A stretch of DNA of 64,000 bases from UBA2779 sp965232165 (GTDB lineage Bacteria > Spirochaetota > Spirochaetia > DSM-2461), in contig CBDDOY010000001.1 in NCBI GenBank assembly GCA_965232165.1, positions 1,922,001-1,986,000 on the forward strand. Direction: 5' to 3'. The translations under genes and the position numbers were made by a program. A model generated the notes under the pieces. The model ran no database searches. It was given only the letters and a program-made list of their open reading frames with translations, and was not told the DNA's origin. Of this stretch, positions 43,470 to 52,226 are shown piece by piece. The stretch's first letter is position 1, and every line of letters starts with the position of its first letter.

Positions 43470-46115
43470 ATGGGTAAAAATATTCTTCGAGTCGGCGGCG
43501 ATAACTATGAATACTGTGATATCAACGCTTTCGCCCAGTCGGAGGGACTGGACATCCTACGACTTCCTGTTTCGCTTAAGATTCTCCTCGAGAACCTGAT
43601 ACGCAATCTTGAATCTCCGGCGGTGGATGCCGCAGATGCCAAGGCTCTAGCATCCTGGAAGCCCGACGAAGTCTCTCATCGGGATATCGCCTATCATCCC
43701 GCACGGGTGGTGATGCAGGATTTTACAGGCGTCCCGGCCGTCGTCGATTTGGCGGCGATGCGCAATGCCCTGGCCGATGTCGGCGGAGATGTTAAGAAGA
43801 TCAATCCACGGGTGCCGATTGATCTGGTGATAGATCACTCGGTAATGGTGGATCATTCCGGCACGGCCGATGCCTTTGCTCTCAATGCGAAGTTGGAATT
43901 TCAACGCAACAGGGAACGCTACCGCTTCCTGAAATGGGGGCAGGGAGCCTTCGATAATTTCAGGGTTGTTCCTCCGGGAACCGGCATCATCCATCAGGTA
44001 AATCTTGAGTATTTGGCGAGAGTCGTGTGGACCTCGGACACCGGCGGCGTAAAACAGGCCTATCCCGACACCGTGGTTGGCACCGACAGTCATACCACCA
44101 TGATTAACAGCCTGGGGGTTCTCGGATGGGGCGTCGGCGGCATAGAGGCCGAGGCCGCCATGCTTGGTCAACCGGTTACACTGCTCATCCCTGAAGTAGT
44201 GGGATTCCGTCTTGAAGGAATCCTGGCGACAGGATGCACCGCCACCGATCTCGTGCTTACCGTCGTGAATATGCTCCGGAAGAAGGGCGTCGTCGGCAAA
44301 TTCGTCGAGTTCTTCGGAGCCGGATTGAATGCCCTGTCTCTCGCCGATCGTGCGACGATCAGCAACATGGCTCCGGAATACGGCGCCACTTGCGGCCTGT
44401 TTCCCATTGATGAAGAGCTGATTGCCTATCTGGAACTCACCGGTCGGGACAAGGATCAAATCGCCCTGGTGGAGGCGTATGCCCGTGCCCAAGGACTCTG
44501 GCGCGACGATGACGTCCCCGCACATTACAGTGATACCCTCACGTTGGATATGGGAGACGTCGTCCCGTCCATGGCGGGCCCAAGGCGCCCTCAAGACCTC
44601 GTCGCCCTGAATCGTGTCCCTGAGAATTTTCGCCAATCTCTTAAATCGGTCTATGGCGTGAACCAGGGGGATACCATGGCCGCCTCGCCGGTCGCCGGCA
44701 TGGAACATGAATTAGTCCATGGCGATGTGGTGATCGCCTCCATAACAAGCTGTACCAACACCTCTAATCCCGCCGTTCTGATAGCGGCCGGTCTAGTCGC
44801 GAAAAAGGCCCTGGAAAGGGGTCTGTTATCCAAACCCTGGGTGAAGACCTCTTTCGCGCCGGGCAGTCAGGTTGTGACAGCATATCTCGATGAGTCGGGC
44901 CTGTCGGAGGCCCTGGATGCACAGGGCTTTCAACTCATCGGCTACGGCTGTGCTACCTGCATAGGCAATTCCGGCCCCTTGCTGCCTGCCGTCAAAGAGG
45001 CCATCGACTCCGGCCGACTTGTTACCGCCAACGTGCTCTCGGGGAACCGCAATTTCGAAGGGCGTGTCAGCCCGGATTCAAAGGCCAGTTATCTGGCTTC
45101 TCCTCCCCTAGTGGTAGCCTATGCCCTAGCCGGAAGCATCTTGGCCGATGTCCAAAAAGATCCGCTGGGACATGGTTCTGACGGCAGCCCCGTGTATCTC
45201 AAGGATATATGGCCCACTCAGGAAGAAATCAGGAAGGCCCTGGGAAATCATCTCAAGCCCGAGATGTTCAGGGCCATCTATGCCGATGTGTTCACGGGAC
45301 CGACGCAATGGCGTGAAATGGAGGCGCCCAAAGGCGATCTGTACGATTGGCAGCCCGACAGCACCTATATACAGAAGCCCCCATTCTTCGATAATTTCAA
45401 AGACAGCAATGCCGTCGATGCCATCCGCGGCGCCCGTTGTCTTGCCATCCTGCCGGATTCCGCCACCACCGATCATATCTCTCCTGCAGGGAGCATTCCT
45501 GCCGATGGTCCGGCGGGCCTGTACCTGAATTCCCTCGGCGTCAAACAGGCCGAGTTCAATTCATTCGGCAGTCGGCGCGGAAATCATGAGGTGATGATGC
45601 GTGGTACATTTGCCAACATCAGGATCAAAAATTCCATGATTAAAGGTACTGAAGGCGGTTATACAAGAGGCCCCGATGGTGGTATCGTGAGTATATATGA
45701 GGCTTCCCGGGCATGGAGGCATAAAGGCGTTCCCTTGGTCGTATTGGCCGGTCAGGAATATGGCACCGGTTCATCCCGTGACTGGGCCGGAAAGGGCCCC
45801 ATGCTTCTGGGGGTGAAGATAGTGATAGCCGAGAGCTACGAACGCATCCATCGGTCAAACCTCATCGGCATGGGTATCCTTCCCCTCGAATTCTCAGGGC
45901 AAGGCTCAGTGGCCTTCCACGGTCTCGACGGCTCTGAAACCTTCGCTATTTCCGGCCTGTCGGATTTACAGCCTCATGCCGAGCTGGAAGTCCAGGTAAC
46001 CGCATCCGGGGGGGAAGAGAAGACAATTCCGGTTTTGTGCCGCATCGACACGGCCGTGGAGATGGGGTATTGGAGAAGCGGAGGAATCCTGAACTATGTT
46101 CTGAGGAAACTATGA
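43470..46115 (+). CDS. acnA: Aconitate hydratase A
   Basis: The 881-aa protein of the AcnA/IRP type has GVPAVVDLAAMRNAL near the N-terminus, VVGTDSHTTMINSLGVLGWG, SCTNTSNP and the CATCIGNSG segment (4Fe-4S cysteines), and a C-terminal swivel domain with LAGQEYGTGSSRDWAGKG. It interconverts citrate and isocitrate. Length and domain order match full AcnA, with an AAAGAGG ribosome binding site. It heads a same-strand TCA cluster, 20 bp ahead of sdhA. Confidence 0.96.
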   Translation: MGKNILRVGGDNYEYCDINAFAQSEGLDILRLPVSLKILLENLIRNLESPAVDAADAKALASWKPDEVSHRDIAYHPARVVMQDFTGVPAVVDLAAMRNALADVGGDVKKINPRVPIDLVIDHSVMVDHSGTADAFALNAKLEFQRNRERYRFLKWGQGAFDNFRVVPPGTGIIHQVNLEYLARVVWTSDTGGVKQAYPDTVVGTDSHTTMINSLGVLGWGVGGIEAEAAMLGQPVTLLIPEVVGFRLEGILATGCTATDLVLTVVNMLRKKGVVGKFVEFFGAGLNALSLADRATISNMAPEYGATCGLFPIDEELIAYLELTGRDKDQIALVEAYARAQGLWRDDDVPAHYSDTLTLDMGDVVPSMAGPRRPQDLVALNRVPENFRQSLKSVYGVNQGDTMAASPVAGMEHELVHGDVVIASITSCTNTSNPAVLIAAGLVAKKALERGLLSKPWVKTSFAPGSQVVTAYLDESGLSEALDAQGFQLIGYGCATCIGNSGPLLPAVKEAIDSGRLVTANVLSGNRNFEGRVSPDSKASYLASPPLVVAYALAGSILADVQKDPLGHGSDGSPVYLKDIWPTQEEIRKALGNHLKPEMFRAIYADVFTGPTQWREMEAPKGDLYDWQPDSTYIQKPPFFDNFKDSNAVDAIRGARCLAILPDSATTDHISPAGSIPADGPAGLYLNSLGVKQAEFNSFGSRRGNHEVMMRGTFANIRIKNSMIKGTEGGYTRGPDGGIVSIYEASRAWRHKGVPLVVLAGQEYGTGSSRDWAGKGPMLLGVKIVIAESYERIHRSNLIGMGILPLEFSGQGSVAFHGLDGSETFAISGLSDLQPHAELEVQVTASGGEEKTIPVLCRIDTAVEMGYWRSGGILNYVLRKL

Positions 46116-46135
46116 GGTGCCTATGAGGAGGTTCA

Positions 46136-47869
46136 ATGAAAATTGATTACGATGTCGTTGTCGTCGGCGCCGGCGGAGCCGGCCTGTATGCGGCCTTGGA
46201 AGCATCCGCCTCGGGGAAAACGGCGGTTTTGACTAAGCTCTATCCCCAGCGAAGCCACACCGGCGCCGCTCAGGGGGGTATAAGTGCGGCTCTTGGCAAT
46301 GTTGAAGAGGATAACACAGAATGGCATGCCTACGATACCGTCAAGGGCGGTGATTATCTGGTGGATCAGAACGCCGCCGTCATCCTCGCCGAAGAGGCCA
46401 TCCGTGCGGTATGCGATTTGGAAAACAGGGGTCTGCCATTCAGCCGCACACCGGAAGGCAAGATAGATCAACGCCGTTTCGGGGGACATACCAGAGATTT
46501 CGGCGTGGCCCCGGTGAGGCGCTCCTGCTACTCGGCGGACCGCACCGGACACATGATACTGCAAACCCTCTATCAGCAATGCATCAAGAACGATGTCGAA
46601 TTTCACAACGAGTGGCAGGTTCTGGATGTCGTCATGGACGGCGAGCGGATTACCGGCCTTATCGTCTTTGAATTTTCCTCCGGCGAGCTGCATCTGATAT
46701 GTGCCAAGGCCGTGCTTTTCGCGACCGGCGGCTTCGGCCGTTTGTTCAAGGTCACCTCAAACGCAATTGCCAACACCGGTGACGGGCCGGCCGTACTCTC
46801 CAGGGCGGGAATCCCCCTCATGGATATGGAATTCTACCAGTTCCATCCCACCGGTATTCGCAAGATGGGGATACTCATCACCGAGGGCGTGCGCGGAGAG
46901 GGGGGGATCCTCTACAACCGTCACGGCGAGCGCTTCATGGAGAAGTACGCCCCCGCCTTGTTAGATCTGGCCCCTCGTGACATGGTCAGCAGGGCTATGA
47001 TGACTGAAATAGCCAATGGGAATGGCATGGAAGGCACGGGCAGGATTGATGACTGGCTTCTTCTGGATGCCAGTCACCTCGGGCGGAAGACCGTTGAGGC
47101 GAAGATTCCCGATATTGCCGATTTCTGCCGCACATATCTGGGGGTAGACCCGGCGGCGGAACCCATGCCAGTTCAGCCAACGGCTCACTATGCCATGGGG
47201 GGAATCCCCACCGATGTCGATGGCCGGGTTACCGACGGCAGGACGGTATGGGAAGGATTATTCGCCGCCGGTGAATGCGCCTGTGTTTCGGTGCACGGCG
47301 CCAACCGACTGGGAACCAACAGCCTCGTCGAACTCATCGTCTTTGGCAGGAGATCGGGGCAGTCCATTGCCAAGTACATGAAATCAGCGCCCCTGCCTGG
47401 GTCCACCGAAGCCGCCGAGGGCCGGATTGCCCATTGGAAGACGAAGATAGCCGGATTGAAGAAGGGCGGAAAATCGCCTGGGGACACCTTTGATGCCATG
47501 AAAACCACCATGATGTCGAATGTAGGCGTGTACCGCAACGGGGAGGATATGCAAAAGGCGGTGGACGATATCAGCCGCCTGAGGGCCTCGTTCGGCGAGA
47601 TAGGCATTCAAAGCCAGGATAATAATTTCAACGCCGAACTTCTTTCAATCTTAGAGCTGGAGAATCTCCTCGATTTGTCCCTGCATACGGCATCGGCGGC
47701 CCTGGCTCGCACCGAGAGCCGCGGCGCTCATTCCCGAAAGGATTATCCGGATCGGGATGATGAGAATTGGCTGAAGCATACCTTGAGCAGAATTGAAGGA
47801 GACAAAGCTGTCATGGATTCCAAGCGGGTCGATTTGAGCCGCTGGGAACCGAAACCCCGGGTGTATTAG
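46136..47869 (+). CDS. sdhA: Succinate dehydrogenase/fumarate reductase flavoprotein subunit
   Basis: The 577-aa protein has the FAD-binding start VVVVGAGGAGLYAALEAS, covalent-flavin histidine context QRSHTGAAQGGIS, the active-site HPTGI, ITEGVRGEGGIL and RLGTNSLVELIVFG. It oxidises succinate (or reduces fumarate) together with SdhB. Strong AGGAGG before the ATG. A gap of 155 bp follows, too short for an SdhC membrane anchor, and none is found elsewhere in the window. Confidence 0.95.
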   Translation: MKIDYDVVVVGAGGAGLYAALEASASGKTAVLTKLYPQRSHTGAAQGGISAALGNVEEDNTEWHAYDTVKGGDYLVDQNAAVILAEEAIRAVCDLENRGLPFSRTPEGKIDQRRFGGHTRDFGVAPVRRSCYSADRTGHMILQTLYQQCIKNDVEFHNEWQVLDVVMDGERITGLIVFEFSSGELHLICAKAVLFATGGFGRLFKVTSNAIANTGDGPAVLSRAGIPLMDMEFYQFHPTGIRKMGILITEGVRGEGGILYNRHGERFMEKYAPALLDLAPRDMVSRAMMTEIANGNGMEGTGRIDDWLLLDASHLGRKTVEAKIPDIADFCRTYLGVDPAAEPMPVQPTAHYAMGGIPTDVDGRVTDGRTVWEGLFAAGECACVSVHGANRLGTNSLVELIVFGRRSGQSIAKYMKSAPLPGSTEAAEGRIAHWKTKIAGLKKGGKSPGDTFDAMKTTMMSNVGVYRNGEDMQKAVDDISRLRASFGEIGIQSQDNNFNAELLSILELENLLDLSLHTASAALARTESRGAHSRKDYPDRDDENWLKHTLSRIEGDKAVMDSKRVDLSRWEPKPRVY

Positions 47870-48024
47870 TGCTTTTGGCTCCCCCGGGGCATGTGACAAC
47901 GAGAACAGGTGAGCCGGAGCATGTTCAAGTGTAACTCTTGAGAAGGCGGTACGGGAATTTTCCTCTATATCTTTTCCCGCATTGCCGTTAAATGATAAGT
48001 TTGGCGTGAGCCTAGAGGTAGAAT

Positions 48025-48747
48025 ATGAAAATAACATTGGACATAACACGATTTGATCCCGAAACCGATGCCGAAGTGAGACAGGAACTTTACCATGTTG
48101 AGGCGGAACCTGCCGACCGTGTGCTGGACACCCTGATGCACATCGTCCGCTATCAAGACGGAACATTGGCGTTTAGAAAATCCTGCGCCCACGGGGTGTG
48201 CGGATCGGATGCCATGAGAATCAACGGCAAGGAAAGATTGGCCTGCAAAACTTTGATTCGGGATGTTGCTCATGAGGATGGAGATGTCATCAGCCTGGCC
48301 CCGTTGAGGCATTTTCCGGTTCAGAAGGACCTCATGGTGGATCAGACGGAATTTCTGGCAAAATTCCGTGATGTCAAACCGTTTTTCCTTCCCAAGGATG
48401 CGCCGCCGCCACGTGGCGAGTTTTTTCAATCGGTCGAGGACAGGGAATTGATTGATGATGCGACGAAGTGTATTAACTGTGGCGCCTGCTATTCCGCCTG
48501 TCCCAAACTCGATGAAAATCCTGACTTTCTGGGACCGGCCGCCCTGGTTTCGGCGGCCCGATTTGTCTTCGATAGCCGGGACAAGGGCTTGGATGAGCGC
48601 CTGGAAATTGTCGATCAGCCTCATGCTGTCTGGGCCTGCGACAATCATTTCGAATGCACTAGAGTCTGCCCGCGGGAGATAAAGGTGACGAAGCTTATTA
48701 ACCTAACCAAGAAAACCGTGAAGAAGTACAAGGGGGAATCGCATTGA
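48025..48747 (+). CDS. sdhB: Succinate dehydrogenase/fumarate reductase iron-sulfur subunit
   Basis: The 240-aa protein has the plant-type ferredoxin cluster (KSCAHGVCGSDAMRINGKER, then LACKT) and the C-terminal ferredoxin CINCGACYSACP with ACDNHFECTRVCPREI, giving the 2Fe-2S, 4Fe-4S and 3Fe-4S sites. It passes electrons between SdhA and a quinone-binding anchor. The anchor genes sdhC/sdhD are not adjacent. The following sucC starts within its stop codon (TTGA). Confidence 0.95.
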   Translation: MKITLDITRFDPETDAEVRQELYHVEAEPADRVLDTLMHIVRYQDGTLAFRKSCAHGVCGSDAMRINGKERLACKTLIRDVAHEDGDVISLAPLRHFPVQKDLMVDQTEFLAKFRDVKPFFLPKDAPPPRGEFFQSVEDRELIDDATKCINCGACYSACPKLDENPDFLGPAALVSAARFVFDSRDKGLDERLEIVDQPHAVWACDNHFECTRVCPREIKVTKLINLTKKTVKKYKGESH

Positions 48748-49880
48748 AGATACATGAATACCAGGCCCGTGATCTCTTTAGAAAATATGGGATTCCGGTG
48801 AATGATTACAAGTTGGTCAACAGCCCGCTTCAGGCCCGCCAGGCGGCCCAGGGCTGGAAGCAGACGGTGGTGAAGGCCCAAGTTTTGACGGGCGGGCGAG
48901 GCAAGGCCGGCGGGGTGAAGCTGGCTGACTCGGCCGATGAGGTGGAGCAGAAAGCCGCCGCCATTTTCGGTCTGAATATCAAAGGCTATGCCGTGGATAG
49001 AATCCTCGTCTGTGATTCTGCGCCCATCGCCCAGGAATACTATCTCGGCATGGTTCTTGACCGCTCTAATCAGGGCATTACCCTGATGCTCACCGATCAG
49101 GGGGGTGTGGAGATTGAGGAACTGGCGGCCGCTGATCCCAGTGCCATCCACCGGATTACCCTCTATCCTCAGCACCCTTTCGATGATAAGCAGTTGGACG
49201 CTTTTCTGGCTCAGGTCGTTTCAAAAGATTCACAGCGGGCACAGGCGCTCCAGGCTGCCAAGTCTCTTTACACCCTGTTCAAGGAAACCGATGCATCGTT
49301 GGCGGAGATTAACCCCTATGCCCTCACCCCGAGCGGGCAGATGCTGGCGCTCGACGGCAAGATTAACTTCGATGAAAACGCCCTCTATCGGCATCCTTCT
49401 ATCGCCGCACTTAGAAATCCCGAGGAGTGCAGTGAGGATGAGAGGGATGCCCGGGAGAAGAATCTCAGCTTCGTAAACATGGACGGAGACATAGGGTGCA
49501 TCGTCAACGGCGCCGGACTGGCCATGGCCACCATGGACCTGATTAAGTATTTCAAGGGTGAACCGGCGAATTTCCTTGATGTTGGAGGCAGTTCGAATCC
49601 ACAGAAGGTGGCCGATGCGCTGGATATCATCTTGAGAAATCCAAAGGTAAAGGCGGTGCTGATCAATATCTTCGGAGGTATAACCCGCTGTGACGATATA
49701 GCCGATGGCATTCTGATAGCCCGCAGTCAATTGAGTATCAAGGTGCCGCTGGTGATACGGCTCGTCGGAACCAACCAGGATGAGGGAAGGCTTATCCTGG
49801 AGAAAGCCGGTTTAACGGCAGGGGATGATCTCGACGAGGCCGTCAGGGAAGTGGTGCGAATGGCAGAGGAGACGGCATGA
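48744..49880 (+). CDS. sucC: Succinyl-CoA synthetase beta subunit
   Basis: The 378-aa ATP-grasp protein has KIHEYQARDLFRKYGIPV at the start, KAQVLTGGRGKAGGVKLA, EINPYALTPSG and NGAGLAMATMDLIK with FLDVGGSSN. It makes succinate and ATP or GTP from succinyl-CoA. The start codon is TTG overlapping the sdhB stop, which implies strict translational coupling. It overlaps sucD by 4 bp. Confidence 0.95.
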   Translation: MKIHEYQARDLFRKYGIPVNDYKLVNSPLQARQAAQGWKQTVVKAQVLTGGRGKAGGVKLADSADEVEQKAAAIFGLNIKGYAVDRILVCDSAPIAQEYYLGMVLDRSNQGITLMLTDQGGVEIEELAAADPSAIHRITLYPQHPFDDKQLDAFLAQVVSKDSQRAQALQAAKSLYTLFKETDASLAEINPYALTPSGQMLALDGKINFDENALYRHPSIAALRNPEECSEDERDAREKNLSFVNMDGDIGCIVNGAGLAMATMDLIKYFKGEPANFLDVGGSSNPQKVADALDIILRNPKVKAVLINIFGGITRCDDIADGILIARSQLSIKVPLVIRLVGTNQDEGRLILEKAGLTAGDDLDEAVREVVRMAEETA

Positions 49881-50734
49881 GCATACTGTTGGATGAAAAC
49901 ACCAAGGTCATTGTGCAGGGGGTAACCGGGCGGGATGGTTCTTTCCACGCCAAGCGGATGAAGGCCGACGGCACCAAGGTGGCAGCCGGTGTCACGCCTG
50001 GGAAAGGAGGGGCCGATGTCGACGGCATTCCTGTATTCGACAAAGTGGCCGATGCCAAGAATGCCACGGGTTCCAACGCCTGTGTCATCTTCGTTCCGGC
50101 GAGGTTTGCCGCCGATGCAGTCAGGGAGGCCTCCGATGCCGCAATTCCCCTCATCGTCTGCATAACCGAAGGCGTTCCTGTCCTTGATATGATAGAGTTG
50201 TACCATCTTGTCAGGGAGCGCGGTCAGGTACTTATTGGGCCAAATTGCCCTGGTCTTATCAGTCCGGGGAAGTCAAAAATCGGCATCATGCCGGTATCCA
50301 TACATAAACCCGGCAGAATTGGGGTGATTAGCCGTTCAGGCACTCTCACCTATGAGGTCGTTCACGCCCTCACCGGCGCAGGGATGGGACAATCCACCTG
50401 TGTCGGTATTGGCGGGGATCCCGTCATTGGCACCGGCTACCTGGATCTGCTGGATAGGTTTGAAAAGGACCCCGGCACGGAAGCCGTGGTATTGATCGGA
50501 GAAATCGGAGGGAATGCGGAGGAGTGTGCCGCCGAATACATAGCCGCCAACATGAAGACTCCCGTAGCAGCATTCATCTCCGGGCGTTCCGCCCCGGAGG
50601 GAAAACGCATGGGGCATGCCGGGGCCATTATCTCTGGGGGGCAGGGGACGGCTGAGGCAAAGGTTGCCGCCTTAACTAAGGCCGGAATTCCTGTGGCGGA
50701 TACCCCGAGCCAGATACCGGAGTTGATTTCGTAG
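49877..50734 (+). CDS. sucD: Succinyl-CoA synthetase alpha subunit
   Basis: The 285-aa protein has a CoA-binding Rossmann fold (VIVQGVTGRDGSFHAKRMK) and the phosphohistidine loop region GKRMGHAGAIISGGQGTAEA, with His at about residue 247. It forms the alpha2beta2 or alphabeta enzyme with SucC. Confidence 0.95.
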   Translation: MSILLDENTKVIVQGVTGRDGSFHAKRMKADGTKVAAGVTPGKGGADVDGIPVFDKVADAKNATGSNACVIFVPARFAADAVREASDAAIPLIVCITEGVPVLDMIELYHLVRERGQVLIGPNCPGLISPGKSKIGIMPVSIHKPGRIGVISRSGTLTYEVVHALTGAGMGQSTCVGIGGDPVIGTGYLDLLDRFEKDPGTEAVVLIGEIGGNAEECAAEYIAANMKTPVAAFISGRSAPEGKRMGHAGAIISGGQGTAEAKVAALTKAGIPVADTPSQIPELIS

Positions 50735-50792
50735 AATGTCGGCAAGTCTCCCCGATTGAAATATGGGATATAATTAAGTCAAGGAGTTGAAA

Positions 50793-51938
50793 ATGGAACA
50801 AGTAGCTTATTCACAAGGGCTTGAAGGAGTCATCGCGGGTGAAAGCAAGATCTGTAAGGTTAATGGCGAACAGGGAAAGCTCTATTACTATGGCTACAGC
50901 ATAAGCGATCTGGCGGCTAAAGCCTCCTTTGATGAGGTGACATATCTGCTGCTTTATGGAGAATTGCCGAACAAAGAGCAATTGACAGAGTTCGCCGCTA
51001 TGATGCGTGCAGGCAGGGAAATAAAACCGCCGGTTGTGCAGATAATCAGGGATTTTCCCCGGGATTCCCATCCCATGGAGCTTCTGCAATCCGTCATTAA
51101 TTTTCTTTCCGGGTATGTGGACCATAAGATAGAGCATTCCCCGACTTGTAATTGCAGGCAAACACTGCACCAGATTGCCCAGTTGCCGGTTGTGGTGGCC
51201 GCCTTTCATCGCTTTAGGAATGGCCTGGACTATGTTCCCCCCAGGGACGATCTTTCCCATGGAGCCAACTTTCTATGGCAGCTCAAGGGCGAGGAGCCGG
51301 ATGTGGAAGAAGGCGAAATCATGGACAAGTGTTTCATCCTTCATGCCGAACACTCCTTTAATGCTTCAACCTTTACGGCGCGGGTGGTGGCCTCCACACT
51401 ATCGACTTGCTACTGTGCCGTCTCTGCCGCCATCGGCAGCCTGTTCGGCAGCCTGCATGGCGGAGCCAATGAGCGGGTGATGGCCATGGTGAACGACATC
51501 GGAAGCGCAGACAATGTCAGGCCCTGGATTGAGGAAGCCTTGGCCGAGAAGCGCAAAGTCATGGGAATGGGGCACCGTGTTTACAAGGCCAAGGACCCCC
51601 GTGCAATTCTTATCGAGGGCTATCTGGATATCCTGTCGAAGAAGTACAATGATTTCAGAAATCAAGATATTCTCAAGTCGGTTGAAAGAGTTTTCCGTGA
51701 GAAGATGGAAGAGAAAGGCAAACCCATCTATCCCAATGTCGATTTCTTCTCGGGAGCGGTGTACAATCTGCTAGGGATTCCCGACAACCTCTTCACGCCG
51801 ATTTTCGCCATTGCGAGGGTATCAGGCTGGATTTCTCACATTCTTGAGCAGCGTACCAGGAATAGGCTGTACCGGCCCAAGGCCCTGTTCGTCGGCGAGA
51901 TCGACAGACCTTGGATTGAAATAGAGGATAGGAATTAG
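50793..51938 (+). CDS. gltA: Citrate synthase (citrate/2-methylcitrate synthase family)
   Basis: The 381-aa protein has catalytic His in GSLHGGANERVM (~residue 224), His in MGMGHRVYKAKDPRA and Asp in IYPNVDFFSGAVYNLLG. The short length and the CNCRQ insertion place it in the group that includes 2-methylcitrate synthases, but the position in a TCA cluster favours citrate synthase. ATG 50793 is chosen, with AAGGAG six bases upstream. isocitrate dehydrogenase, 2-oxoacid oxidation, fumarase and malate dehydrogenase genes are not in the window. Confidence 0.93.
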   Translation: MEQVAYSQGLEGVIAGESKICKVNGEQGKLYYYGYSISDLAAKASFDEVTYLLLYGELPNKEQLTEFAAMMRAGREIKPPVVQIIRDFPRDSHPMELLQSVINFLSGYVDHKIEHSPTCNCRQTLHQIAQLPVVVAAFHRFRNGLDYVPPRDDLSHGANFLWQLKGEEPDVEEGEIMDKCFILHAEHSFNASTFTARVVASTLSTCYCAVSAAIGSLFGSLHGGANERVMAMVNDIGSADNVRPWIEEALAEKRKVMGMGHRVYKAKDPRAILIEGYLDILSKKYNDFRNQDILKSVERVFREKMEEKGKPIYPNVDFFSGAVYNLLGIPDNLFTPIFAIARVSGWISHILEQRTRNRLYRPKALFVGEIDRPWIEIEDRN

Positions 51939-51993
51939 AATCCTTAGAGAGACCCTTCAATGTTCTGTCCACAGCATATTGCAAATGAGAATA

Positions 51994-52110
51994 GCCGCAA
52001 GGGATTGCAGCGGAAATGCCGCCGGCAGCCCCGGCGATTGGCAATGAGCCGGAGGGCAGGCTGCCGGATTAAGGCATTGGAGCGGAAAGCCCGACCCGAA
52101 GGGTTGCGGC
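51994..52110 (+). repeat. Repeat family B, copy 2: 117-bp nested hairpin element
   Basis: Same length and layout as copy 1, with stems GCCGCAA/TTGCGGC, AATGCC/GGCATT and CCGGCAGCC/GGCTGCCGG. Compared with copy 1, two stem positions have changed on both sides and kept pairing. It lies 55 bp after the citrate synthase stop on the same strand, so it could act at the 3' end of that transcript. Confidence 0.78.
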
Positions 52111-52226
52111 CAGATATTGATTATTGAAAGTTTCGGCATACGAGGTTTCCGGCGGTATTTCATCTATGAAGGGTCCATCTTTTTTGTCTTGCGCGCCGCA
52201 GATATATTGCCCGGTTGATAGCGGGG

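Noticed and set aside
43647..44708. Long reverse frame (353 codons) opposite acnA
   Set aside because: It mirrors the codon pattern of the real aconitase gene and has no start signal or family resemblance.
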